Below, in pieces: positions 24,295 through 33,519 of a stretch of DNA of 54,022 bases (the stretch's first letter is position 1; each line of letters starts with the position of its first letter). The translations under genes and the position numbers were made by a program. The notes under the pieces were generated by a model. It made no database searches. It was given only the letters and a program-made list of their open reading frames with translations, and had not been told where the DNA came from. The DNA comes from Syntrophaceae bacterium (lineage in GTDB: Bacteria; Desulfobacterota; Syntrophia; Syntrophales; Smithellaceae), in contig JANXZU010000116.1 in assembly GCA_025355345.1 (NCBI GenBank), positions 1 through 54,022 of the forward strand, read 5' to 3'.

Positions 24295-25500
24295 CTATTT
24301 AGTGGCCTTTGCCTCTTTATCAATAGCAAGTTGTACTTGCTTGAAGAAAGCAAGGCGTTTCTTGGCTTGATTGGCACCCTGACGATCAGAGGCCTTTGGC
24401 CAGTTGCTATTTGACGCGATGATTAGTTTTCGTTTCGGATTGATGAAGATGCCCTGACCGAAAATCCCTCTCGCTGCATAGCTGCCATCATCCATGGTCC
24501 ACCATTGATAACCATAGCCATAGCCGGCCTCACCTATATCTGCCTGCTTCGTCGTTGCCGCGGCGATCCAGCCTTCGGGCAATACCGGCTTGCCTGCCGC
24601 CATTCCTCCGCCCAGTATGAACAGGCCAAAGCGGGCAAAGTCGCGGGTTGATGCCTGCAGGCAGCAGCCGCTGATCTCTTGCCCTGTTGATCCCAATAGC
24701 CAACTCGCATCCCGCTCCATACCAAAAGGTCGCCAGATCTTCTCGGACAGATAGTCTGATAAGTTCTTCTTGGTTGCCGAACTGACCAGTACCCCGATCA
24801 AATTAGTCTCGCCGGTCTTATAAACCCATTTTGTGCCCGGAGGCACTTCGCGCTTCAATTTGCGCATATAGCTGACAGTAACATTGACGCCAGGCTCGGC
24901 CTTGTGCGAGTTGAACAAAGCGACATCCGATTTGGGGTCACCATAATCCTCATTCCACTTCACGCCCGATGTCATTGTCAGCAGTTGCTTGATCGTCACA
25001 TCATCATAGACCGACCCTTTGAGGTCGGGAATGTAGTCAGATACCTTGTCGTCGATGCTCTTGATATAACCGTCCTTGATTGCCGCACCGACCAATGTCG
25101 AGGTGAATGATTTCGCAACCGAGAAACTGGTCCACCGTCCATCGCCACTAAAGCCCAGTCCATATTTTTCAAGACGGATTTTGCCGTCTTAAATTATAAC
25201 CAATCCGGCAGTGCGCTGGTCCTTCATATAGGCATCGACATCGACACCAACATCAAGTGGCGCTCCCTTCAGCAAGGGATAGAAGCCTTTTCCGGAAGGA
25301 ACAATCCGGGATTTGACAAGAAAAGGAACCCGGTCCATTGCGCGAAAAGTAGCATCGCGCTGCGGGATTGACCAGAAAAGAACGTCCTTGTTGGTAGGCA
25401 TGTTCAAGATCACCCCGCGCATATCCCTGTCAGCCGTTGCCCAGAATATGCCGCCTGCTGCCACAAGTACCACAAATATTCCAATGATCCATTTACGCAT
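24295..25500 (-). pseudogene. Serine hydrolase (NylB-like beta-lactamase fold) with a premature stop
   Basis: The frame from ATG 25500 to the stop at 24295 would encode 401 residues. It has a signal peptide (IIGIFVVLVAAGGIFWATA), the catalytic SVAK motif in WTSFSVAKSFTST, the YKTGETN block and a C-terminal GIFGQGIFINP. These place it with 6-aminohexanoate-dimer-hydrolase-like beta-lactamase-fold enzymes. One in-frame TAA at 25189-25191 (codon 104) separates VII from DGKIRLEKYG, upstream of the active site. The flanks stay in the same frame, so this is a point change, for example CAA to TAA. The codon usage and higher GC suggest acquisition from another lineage. Restart downstream of the stop could give a protein without export signal. 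Confidence 0.8.
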
Positions 25501-25564
25501 GATGCCCCTCCCTTAGGATTCTGTATTGTTTGATTTATCTTTTGGTCAAGAATTATCGTGCCGG

Positions 25565-26407
25565 CTAAATTATGTTTTCATTCCTAAAACGCCGGAATAG
25601 CAAAATTCCAAGTATGAGGCTGTAGGTAAATACGTTGATGATCGGATACATAGATCCCAATTCAGGGAACCCTTCTCTACCAATAAGCGAAGCTGCAAAC
25701 TGCTGTGTGCTTAAAAGTTTTGGCCATAGATAATAGGCAGCTTTCCACCCTGTTAATCCTGAAAGCGTGCTCGATGGGGGTATGATTGTCTGTGCCATTT
25801 GACTGTTGCTAATGGCGAATATCCCATCGGCCACAGATCCAATTATACCAATGCCCATCACACAAAGAAAAGCGACTATGTCAGGCATCAGGAGCGATAA
25901 AAGTAGCACGGTAACAATAACAAAGAGCAGGTTAAAAGAGCATATCAGTGAGGCAAGGAGGTATTCCGGCATTATAATCTGTAAATTTATTGATGTGATG
26001 ATGAACACAATGCCATGCAGAATGAACATGAAGATGATCGATAAAGCCCACAAACCGATGATCTTACCGGCAACATACTGTCCCCGGGTTATCGGTTTTG
26101 ACAGGATACACGACTGCGTTCCGTCATCGCGGTCGCGCCTGAATACGCGCATCGAAAGGAGCGCCGCAAGAAACATCACGCCAACGGCAATAAAGTGGAA
26201 AGTCACTTTTGACATTACCCTAATAACAGCTTCCGCATCGAGTGCCTGCCCGTTCACTATGAAATTGCCTTGATAACAACCACGAATGAGAAATATGAAC
26301 AGGGCGCAGATAATGAACATAACGATGAAGCTCTTCTGCCGGACTTCATCCGTAAGGGTATATTTCGCAATTTTGATAATGGGGGAATGCGTTTTGGGTA
26401 TTTTCAT
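25565..26407 (-). CDS. ABC-2 type transporter permease
   Basis: This 280-residue protein has about six membrane segments and the early motif YTLTDEVRQKSFIVMFIICA, typical of single-chain ABC-2 permeases related to NosY. The loop RDRDDGTQSCILSKPITRGQYVAGKI is characteristic and probably contacts the ATPase. It starts 1 nt after the stop of the ATPase gene, so the two are translated together as an exporter. The substrate is unknown. Confidence 0.83.
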   Translation of the reverse strand: MKIPKTHSPIIKIAKYTLTDEVRQKSFIVMFIICALFIFLIRGCYQGNFIVNGQALDAEAVIRVMSKVTFHFIAVGVMFLAALLSMRVFRRDRDDGTQSCILSKPITRGQYVAGKIIGLWALSIIFMFILHGIVFIITSINLQIIMPEYLLASLICSFNLLFVIVTVLLLSLLMPDIVAFLCVMGIGIIGSVADGIFAISNSQMAQTIIPPSSTLSGLTGWKAAYYLWPKLLSTQQFAASLIGREGFPELGSMYPIINVFTYSLILGILLFRRFRNENII

Positions 26408-26408
26408 A

Positions 26409-27113
26409 TCAACCTTTTACTAACCTGACAAACACGTCTTCCAGTGTTTCACCATCCTTGACGATGGCGGAAATTTTGTCCTTCACCAGAAGCCTGCCGC
26501 GATTAATTATTGCAGCATTGTCGCATATTTTTTCAACTTCCGACAGCAGATGTGAATTCAGGAAGATAGTCAGCCCCTGATCTTTAAGTGATTCTAGAAG
26601 CTGGCGGATTTCCCTGATCCCGATGGGATCAAGGCCGGCGGTAGGTTCATCGAGGATTAACAGATTTGGATTGCCGATGAGCGCGGCGCCGATTCCAAAC
26701 CGTTGAATCATGCCCTTGGAATAGGTGTTCACTTTTGTGTCTTCCCTGCCGTGCATGCCTATAAGCCCGACTACTCGTTTGCATTGATTTATCGCATCGT
26801 AACGATTAATATCTAATAGTTCTGCGCATCGAATCAGATACTGCCATCCGGTGAGATATGGCGGGATATGATTGTTCTCAGCCAGATAACCGATTGCAGC
26901 GCGGCTTGCCGCATTTGCGCATGGAATGCCGTTTATCGACAAGCTTCCTGATGTTGGCTTTGTAAAATTCAGCAGCATCCTAACGATTGTCGTCTTTCCT
27001 GCGCCATTGGGGCCCAGAAGAGCAAAATACTCACCTGCCTCGACGGTAAAAGATACATTGTCGACGGCTACAAGGGAACCATATCGTTTGGTTGCGACGT
27101 TCAATTCAATCAT
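26409..27113 (-). CDS. ABC transporter ATP-binding protein
   Basis: This 234-residue ATPase has Walker A (GPNGAGKTT), a signature motif YSKGM in place of LSGGQ, Walker B (LLILDEPTAGLDP) and the switch histidine in NSHLLSEVE. The early KRYGSLVAVDNVSF and YLAENNHIPPYLTGWQYL are typical of the CcmA/NosF-like drug or lipid exporter branch. It pairs with the permease gene 1 nt downstream. No substrate-binding protein is nearby, which supports export. Confidence 0.92.
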   Translation of the reverse strand: MIELNVATKRYGSLVAVDNVSFTVEAGEYFALLGPNGAGKTTIVRMLLNFTKPTSGSLSINGIPCANAASRAAIGYLAENNHIPPYLTGWQYLIRCAELLDINRYDAINQCKRVVGLIGMHGREDTKVNTYSKGMIQRFGIGAALIGNPNLLILDEPTAGLDPIGIREIRQLLESLKDQGLTIFLNSHLLSEVEKICDNAAIINRGRLLVKDKISAIVKDGETLEDVFVRLVKG

Positions 27114-27284
27114 TAAAGAAGTATATGTAAAACTGGCTTGTTATGTCAATAAAATAATGACCGCAGAAAATAATAAGGGGACAATATTAAGTGGTTTTTG
27201 CTTTCGGGTGCAACGCCGCTGTGATTACTTAAATCTTTTTTAGAACCATTAACAAAAGTAACCTGATTTTTGCCGGATTAAAAA

Positions 27285-27313
27285 TTGACATAAAAGATCG
27301 TTTTCTCTATACT
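27285..27313 (+). promoter_or_regulatory. Strong sigma-70 promoter of the alpha-2-macroglobulin gene
   Basis: TTGACA (27285-27290) and TATACT (27308-27313) are separated by 17 nt: a perfect -35 and a five-of-six -10. AAGGAGGGG and the start codon follow 16-29 nt downstream. It is the best promoter match in the window. Confidence 0.8.
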
Positions 27314-27341
27314 TCCTCATCTTCTTGCAAGGAGGGGAAAA

Positions 27342-30300
27342 ATGAAAAAACACCAACTGATGTTTGGGCTGTTTGTTTTATGCCAACTGATTTATACCAT
27401 ACCTGCCGGTGCTGCCTTTGATTCAGCAACTTTCAATAATAGTAAGGCGCCATTGCAAATCCTGAGCATTAATCCCAGCGGGGAAGATATTCCGGCAGGG
27501 CGACAGATAGTCGTGCATTTTAACCGGCCGGTTGTGCCTGTTGGCCGCATGGAGCGAAGCCCGGCAGAAATACCGATTCGCATTGCTCCTTCTCTTGCCT
27601 GTGAATGGCGTTGGCTGAATACTTCCGATCTTGCCTGTCAGCTTGGTGAAAATAACGCGATCCTGCCTGCCACACGCTATGTAATCGAAATAAAACCGGG
27701 CATTAAATCAGAGGATGGTGCGACAATTGAAAAAACCATAACGCACACTTTTATCAGCGAACGCCCGAAGGTGAGTAACTATCAATTTCGCACATGGAGA
27801 TCGCCGGGTACACCGGTTATTCAGGTTAATTTCAACCAGCCGGTCTCTAAGGATTCTGTCATCCGCCATCTTTTTATGTCCGATCCCGGTGGTAAACGCT
27901 GGGCTGTCAACGCGACAGAAGATCCCGAATTTAAGAAAAATAGAAAAAATAATAATTATGAGACCGGCAGAATTTGGCTGATAAGCACGGACTATGAACT
28001 GCCTTTGGACAGCCAGATCACGTTGCGCGTTGAAAAAGGCATTGCTCCTGTTAAAGGCACTGAGCCTGGCAATGAAGATCGAGTAGTTGTCGCATTTGAT
28101 ACGTTTCCGCCCTTCAGCTTCCTGGGTATCCGGTGCACGACAAACAACAATGACCAATCCGTGATTATCAAACCGGGACAAAAGGCGGGTAACAACGAAT
28201 TTTGTAATCCCAGACATGATGTGTCGCTCCTTTTTTCAACGCCCGTTCTTACATCAATTCTCAGGGACCACCTGAAAATATCCCCTGCCCTGGCCAACCG
28301 GGCAAGTGATTATGATCCATGGGAAAACAGATCCAATTATTCTCAACTCAATCGTCCTCATGTAAAAAATCAGGCATATGAGCTGAATTTGCCCGGTTTA
28401 TTAAGGCCATATCAACCCTATACAATCCAGGCAGATGCCCAAAAAATTAAAGATGAATTCGGCAGGTCTTTAAAAATAAATATCCGGCAGATGTTTTTTA
28501 TGGATCATTATCCTCCTGATTTTTCATTCGGTCATCGCTATTCCGTTTTGGAAAAAAATGTTGATAGCGAACTACCCCTTCTCGTCACCAATCTCGAGCG
28601 CATTGATCTTACATACAGCTTGATGACAGCGAAACGAAAAGCAGAAAAGCTGAACAAGACGATAGCTGTGGCCAAGGCACAGGATATCCCCTATCGCCTG
28701 CCGCTGAAAATACGAGAAATGATTCCGGGTTCAGGTGTGGTCTCCGGTAGTTTTTTAACCTCACCTCGAGTATCGAATTCGGACAACAGCTTTTTTTCAC
28801 AAATTACCCCCTACAATGTGCATGTAAAAACGGGCCATTATAATACACTGGTTTGGGTTACCGATTTTGCCAGCGGTCTTGGGGTAACGGGAGTCGCAGT
28901 TGAAGTGTACAAAGATATCTTCCCCGGTTTTAAACCAGATGCGGCCATTCTAGCGAAAGCAGTTACAAATGAAGATGGCCTGGCAACTTTACCCGGAACA
29001 GAAAAAATTGATCCTCAATTGCTCGCGTTGAATCACTACGGTGAATACGGCGAAAATGAATCGACAGAAGAAACAGGCAGTGAGAAATTAAAGAATCAAA
29101 ATATTTTTATTCGTTGCACCAAAGGAAACGATATGGCGCTCGTCCCTTTGATTCCAACTTTTACTGCTCAATATTTCGGTGATGAAGGCGGCAATGTTTA
29201 TAGCGTCATGCGCAGACGCTTCGGTCATATCCATACCTGGGGTACAACCGCCCAGGGTATTTACAAGGCCGGAGACAAGGTTCAGTATAAATTGTATGTG
29301 CGCAATCAGAACAACAGCGCTTTTGTGCCGCCACCGGCTAAGGGTTACAGCCTTAAAATTATTGATCCGATGGGAAAAATCGCATCCGAAGTTCGGAACA
29401 TCACTCTTTCTAAATTTGGTACTTACGCGGCGGAATATGTTGTTCCGAAAACGGCTGCCGTCGGATGGTACCGGTTTGTTCTTTCCGCCTCTTTCCACAA
29501 AGGACAATGGGAACCGATGCAGGTGCTCATCAGCGATTTTACCCCCGCCCCTTTCCGTGTGCTTACGGATTTGAATGGTAAGATGTTCAAAGAGGGTGAC
29601 ATGCTCAATGTTTCAACTCAGGCGCGCCTCCATTCAGGCGGCCCTTACGTAAATGCACAGACCCGTATCACCACGACGCTGAAGCCGATGCCCTTTGTTT
29701 CCGAGGATCCTTCGGCGCAGGGTTTCACCTTCGGCGATACAATGTATAACAGGGCGGGGCAAATAATACATGAAACAAAAGCTGCCGGAAATGAAAAAGG
29801 CGATCTGGAAAGTAAATTCCCGGTTAAAGGCGGAGATGTCCTCTATGGGCAGCTCACGGTAGAAAGCGCCGTGCGCGATGATCGCGGAAAATATGTCGCA
29901 AGTGCGGCATCAGCCACTTATGTCGGCAGGGATCGTTTTGTTGGTGTACGTCAGGCCAAGTGGGTTCTTGAAAAAGGGATACCGGCTAAAATTGAAACTC
30001 TGGTTGTTGACGAACAAGGCAAACCGATAGCTGATACAGAGGTGAAAGTACAAATTGAGCATCAAAAGACCTTCGCCTCCAGGGTAAAGGGCGCAGGCAA
30101 TGCTTACCTGACAAATTTTGAGAATCAATGGGTGGATGCGTCTTCATGTGCAGTAACATCAGCGGCGGCTCCGGTCACCTGCGAATTTACGCCCGAAAAC
30201 CCCGGCTATTACAGGATTACAGCTGAAATCAAGGACACGGTTGGACGCACACATGCCACAGTTATCAGTAGCTGGGCAGTAGGCAAGGGCGTTGTTGTAT

Positions 30301-33170
30301 GGGGAAGCGAGCCAACCATTGGCCTACAGATAGTACCGGAAAAGAAGGAATACCGTGTAGGCGAAAAGGCCCGCTACCTGATAAAAAATCCCTTCCCCGG
30401 AGCCAAAGCTTTGATGACCATTGAGCGCTATGGTGTCATCAAAAGCTGGGTTCAAACTCTTCCCGAAAGCACAGCTGTCGTGGAATTCAATGTTGAACCT
30501 GATTATGTTCCCGGATACTACTTTTCGGTATCCGTGATGTCTCCCCGGGTGGATAAGCCGTTGGAAGGTAGTCAGGTGGATCTTGGGAAGCCGTCTTTCC
30601 GCATTGGTTATGTTGAGGTGCCTGTCCGTGACCCTTATAAAGAGATAACTGTAAAGATTAAACCCGAACGCCAAATCTACAAGCCGCGGGAAACAGTTAC
30701 GGTTGATATCCAGGCGCAATTGCGCGAAGGCACAGCCAAAGAGACGCATCCTCCCATGGAGCTGGCCGTGGCTGTTCTTGATGAATCGGTTCTCGATCTG
30801 CTGCGCGGGGGCAAGTCGTATTATGATGTTTACCGTGGATTCTACTATCTTGATCCACTCGATCTTCGGAATTACAGTCTTCTGATGCAGCTTATCGGCA
30901 GGCAGAAATTCGAGAAAAAAGGAGCTAATCCCGGAGGTGACGGTGGAAATGATCTCAGCATGCGATCGCTCTTTAAATTTGTCAGCTACTGGAATCCGTC
31001 GATCATGACAGATAAAGACGGGCGTGCCAGGGTCTCTTTTTCGGCTCCCGATAATCTCACCGGATGGCGAGTACTGGTCATGGCAGTGACCCCCGGTGAC
31101 CGGATGGGATTGGGTGATGCCAATTTCAAAGTTAACCGCGCCACGGAAATTCGCCCCGCGCTGCCTAATCAGGTGACTGAAGGTGACAGCTTCCTGGCCG
31201 GCTTTACAATTATGAACCGCACCGATAAGCAGCGAACCCTTGATGTCAAAATCAGCGCTGAGGGGCCGCTTGCTAAAGACGATGAGCTATATCCACGAAG
31301 CATTACCCAACAGATTGTCACCGATCCTTATAAACGTATCAACGTCTGGCTGCCTGTTCAAACAGCCGGTTTCGGCGATATTAAGTTTAAAGTGCAGGCA
31401 TGGGATAAAAATGACGGTGACGGACTGGAACTGCAATTGCCGGTAAGAAAACGTGTGTCATTGGAAACGGCCGCCACCTATGGAACAACGACGGCATCAT
31501 CGGTGAGCGAGCGCATTGCCGTGCCGTCAGGAATCCGCACCGATGTGGGAACGATCAGCGTGGTGGCTGCGCCTACGGTTATTGGTAACATGGAGGGTGC
31601 ATTTCAGTACCTGCGTGATTATCCATATATCTGTTGGGAGCAGGTTCTGACGAAAGGAGTAATGGCCTCGCATTTTCAGCGCCTCGCGCCATATCTTCCG
31701 GCAACCATGACTTGGCCAAAAAGCAAAGAGCTTCCCGATTTGACTCTGAGCATGGCCTCTTCCTACCAGGCCCCGAACGGAGGGATGACCTATTACATCG
31801 CGCGTGATGAGCATGTCAGTCCATATTTAAGCGCCTACACCGGGGTTACTTTTAACTGGCTGCAGGCATCCGGATATAAAATCCCGCCCAATGTTCAGCA
31901 GAAGCTCCATGATTATCTGCAGAAGCTTTTACAAAACGATGTTATGCCGACATTTTATACAAAAGGTATGAGCTCCACCGTCCGTGCCGTTGCGCTGGCG
32001 GCGCTTGCCCCACACGGGAAAGTGAGCAGGGCCGATCTTGAACGCTACCGGCGTCATGTTCCGGAAATGAGCCTGTTTGGCAAGGCTCATTATCTTATCG
32101 CATTGCTCAAAGTCCAGGGAACTGAGCAATTACGGGATGAAGTGGTGCAGATGATTCTGGCGCAGGCCAACGAAACAGGCGGCAAGTATATTTTTGCTGA
32201 AAAACTCGATAGCGGTTATGATCAGCTCCTTACATCCACAACACGCGATAACGGCGCAGTCTTGAGTGCTTTGCTTGCCTATGCCGAAACTCCTCAGGGA
32301 GGTAGAATCACCGGGGCGATTCCCTTCAAGCTTGTCCGCACAATCACTCAGGGCAGAGGGCAGCGCGACCGCTGGGAAAATACCCAGGAAAACATGTTTT
32401 GCATGAACGCTCTTATCGAGTATAGCCGCCTTTACGAAAAGGATAAGCCTGATATGACCCTGAGCGCTCTCTACAATGGTGAGAAGATCGGTGAGACGAG
32501 TTTCAAAGGATTTCGCGATAAAGCCGCAGAAATGGAACGACCGCTAAATAAAAAGGATCCCGGAAAGACGGGTACCGTGACGATTGATATCAAAGGCAGC
32601 GGCCGGGTTTACTATGCGACACGACTTTCCTATTCGCCACTGGAGTTTGCGGCAAAGCCCATCAATTCAGGCATTGAGGTGCATCGTGAATACAGCGTTG
32701 AACGTGAGAACCGCTGGATTTTACTTAAAAACCCCATGCAAATAAAGACCGGAGAGCTGGTTCGTGTTGATCTTTTTGTCCGGTTGCCCGCGGCGCGAAA
32801 TTTTGTCGTTGTCGATGACCCTGTGCCGGGTGGGCTGGAACCTGTTAATCGTGACCTGGCAACAGCCTCAGCCGTGGATTCCCGGAAAGGTGATTTTAAA
32901 GCGGCCGGTGGCTCATTCTGGTTTAGTTACGGTGACTGGCATGACTATGGATATTCCCACTGGAGCTTTTATCATAAAGAGCTGAGGCATCATGCGGTTC
33001 GCTTTTATTCGGAATATCTTCCGGCAGGAAATTACCACCTTTCATATGTAGCACAGGCAGTAGCGCCGGGAGACTTCACGGTCATCCCACTTCATGCAGA
33101 GGAAATGTACAACCCCGATGTCTACGGCAAGAGCATGCCGGCGAGCCTGAAGGTGGAAAAAGCTGACTAA
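27342..33170 (+). CDS. Bacterial alpha-2-macroglobulin family protein (YfhM-like) with a thioester motif
   Basis: This very large protein (1942 residues) has a signal peptide ending AGA-AF and successive macroglobulin domains. An A2M_N block lies near QAKWVLEKGIPAKIETLVVD, the A2M region ELAVAVLDESVLDLLRGG follows, and WNPSIMTDKDGRARVSF marks the C-terminal half. The thioester motif CWEQ is at residues 1431-1434 inside YPYICWEQ, followed by alpha-toroid repeats. Such proteins trap proteases that enter the periplasm. It is followed by pbpC, as in many Proteobacteria, where the pair is thought to guard and repair the envelope. No clear lipobox is seen, so it may be soluble in the periplasm, unlike the E. 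coli lipoprotein. It is a little longer than E. coli YfhM (about 1650). Confidence 0.9.
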   Translation: MKKHQLMFGLFVLCQLIYTIPAGAAFDSATFNNSKAPLQILSINPSGEDIPAGRQIVVHFNRPVVPVGRMERSPAEIPIRIAPSLACEWRWLNTSDLACQLGENNAILPATRYVIEIKPGIKSEDGATIEKTITHTFISERPKVSNYQFRTWRSPGTPVIQVNFNQPVSKDSVIRHLFMSDPGGKRWAVNATEDPEFKKNRKNNNYETGRIWLISTDYELPLDSQITLRVEKGIAPVKGTEPGNEDRVVVAFDTFPPFSFLGIRCTTNNNDQSVIIKPGQKAGNNEFCNPRHDVSLLFSTPVLTSILRDHLKISPALANRASDYDPWENRSNYSQLNRPHVKNQAYELNLPGLLRPYQPYTIQADAQKIKDEFGRSLKINIRQMFFMDHYPPDFSFGHRYSVLEKNVDSELPLLVTNLERIDLTYSLMTAKRKAEKLNKTIAVAKAQDIPYRLPLKIREMIPGSGVVSGSFLTSPRVSNSDNSFFSQITPYNVHVKTGHYNTLVWVTDFASGLGVTGVAVEVYKDIFPGFKPDAAILAKAVTNEDGLATLPGTEKIDPQLLALNHYGEYGENESTEETGSEKLKNQNIFIRCTKGNDMALVPLIPTFTAQYFGDEGGNVYSVMRRRFGHIHTWGTTAQGIYKAGDKVQYKLYVRNQNNSAFVPPPAKGYSLKIIDPMGKIASEVRNITLSKFGTYAAEYVVPKTAAVGWYRFVLSASFHKGQWEPMQVLISDFTPAPFRVLTDLNGKMFKEGDMLNVSTQARLHSGGPYVNAQTRITTTLKPMPFVSEDPSAQGFTFGDTMYNRAGQIIHETKAAGNEKGDLESKFPVKGGDVLYGQLTVESAVRDDRGKYVASAASATYVGRDRFVGVRQAKWVLEKGIPAKIETLVVDEQGKPIADTEVKVQIEHQKTFASRVKGAGNAYLTNFENQWVDASSCAVTSAAAPVTCEFTPENPGYYRITAEIKDTVGRTHATVISSWAVGKGVVVWGSEPTIGLQIVPEKKEYRVGEKARYLIKNPFPGAKALMTIERYGVIKSWVQTLPESTAVVEFNVEPDYVPGYYFSVSVMSPRVDKPLEGSQVDLGKPSFRIGYVEVPVRDPYKEITVKIKPERQIYKPRETVTVDIQAQLREGTAKETHPPMELAVAVLDESVLDLLRGGKSYYDVYRGFYYLDPLDLRNYSLLMQLIGRQKFEKKGANPGGDGGNDLSMRSLFKFVSYWNPSIMTDKDGRARVSFSAPDNLTGWRVLVMAVTPGDRMGLGDANFKVNRATEIRPALPNQVTEGDSFLAGFTIMNRTDKQRTLDVKISAEGPLAKDDELYPRSITQQIVTDPYKRINVWLPVQTAGFGDIKFKVQAWDKNDGDGLELQLPVRKRVSLETAATYGTTTASSVSERIAVPSGIRTDVGTISVVAAPTVIGNMEGAFQYLRDYPYICWEQVLTKGVMASHFQRLAPYLPATMTWPKSKELPDLTLSMASSYQAPNGGMTYYIARDEHVSPYLSAYTGVTFNWLQASGYKIPPNVQQKLHDYLQKLLQNDVMPTFYTKGMSSTVRAVALAALAPHGKVSRADLERYRRHVPEMSLFGKAHYLIALLKVQGTEQLRDEVVQMILAQANETGGKYIFAEKLDSGYDQLLTSTTRDNGAVLSALLAYAETPQGGRITGAIPFKLVRTITQGRGQRDRWENTQENMFCMNALIEYSRLYEKDKPDMTLSALYNGEKIGETSFKGFRDKAAEMERPLNKKDPGKTGTVTIDIKGSGRVYYATRLSYSPLEFAAKPINSGIEVHREYSVERENRWILLKNPMQIKTGELVRVDLFVRLPAARNFVVVDDPVPGGLEPVNRDLATASAVDSRKGDFKAAGGSFWFSYGDWHDYGYSHWSFYHKELRHHAVRFYSEYLPAGNYHLSYVAQAVAPGDFTVIPLHAEEMYNPDVYGKSMPASLKVEKAD

Positions 33171-33284
33171 TTCATTGTCACAAAACAGCCCTGTCCGTTA
33201 GATGACGGCAATGACATAAGGATCCGTAACGAAATGCCCGCAAAAGCATATAGTTATTTCATAACGGCTCCTAAAAGCAAAAGG

Positions 33285-33312
33285 CACGGGGGCACATTGT
33301 GGTGCCCCCGTG
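33285..33312 (+). terminator. Terminator after the alpha-2-macroglobulin gene
   Basis: A perfect 11-bp GC-rich stem, CACGGGGGCAC (33285-33295) with GTGCCCCCGTG (33302-33312), closes a 6-nt loop. The following sequence, ATTTATTG, is only moderately T-rich. If it works, pbpC needs its own promoter. Confidence 0.6.
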
Positions 33313-33360
33313 ATTTATTGTGAAGCTTCAATTCCGCAAGCTCAGCGGCATTGGTAAATT

Positions 33361-33460
33361 GAACAATCCCGCGCAGCGGAGGGTAATGAGGCTCAAGCTT
33401 CAAAAGCGAAGCGTATTGAAGTTTGATAGCCGAATTATCCTGCATTAGCAGGGTATAATC
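33361..33460 (+). repeat. Repeat hairpins before pbpC
   Basis: A 10-bp stem, CAAGCTTCAA (33394-33403) with TTGAAGTTTG (33416-33425; one G-T pair), closes the 12-nt loop AAGCGAAGCGTA. The linker GATAGCCGAATTATCC (33425-33440) and a second imperfect hairpin (33435-33460) follow. A related unit with loop GCGCAGCGGA precedes it at about 33365-33386. The loop and linker are those of the 14.0 and 36.5 kb clusters, while the stems differ. Confidence 0.7.
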
Positions 33461-33519
33461 CCCCGCAGCTTGTGCGTAATATTTTTCCAAAGCTTGCTTT
33501 GGGGTTTATACATGTGATT

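Noticed and set aside
27170..27200. Possible second Y1 element end (AATAAGGGGACAATATTAAG)
   Set aside because: It shares only GGGGAC with the ends at 248 and 1024, lacks GGTTCTATTT and has no transposase.
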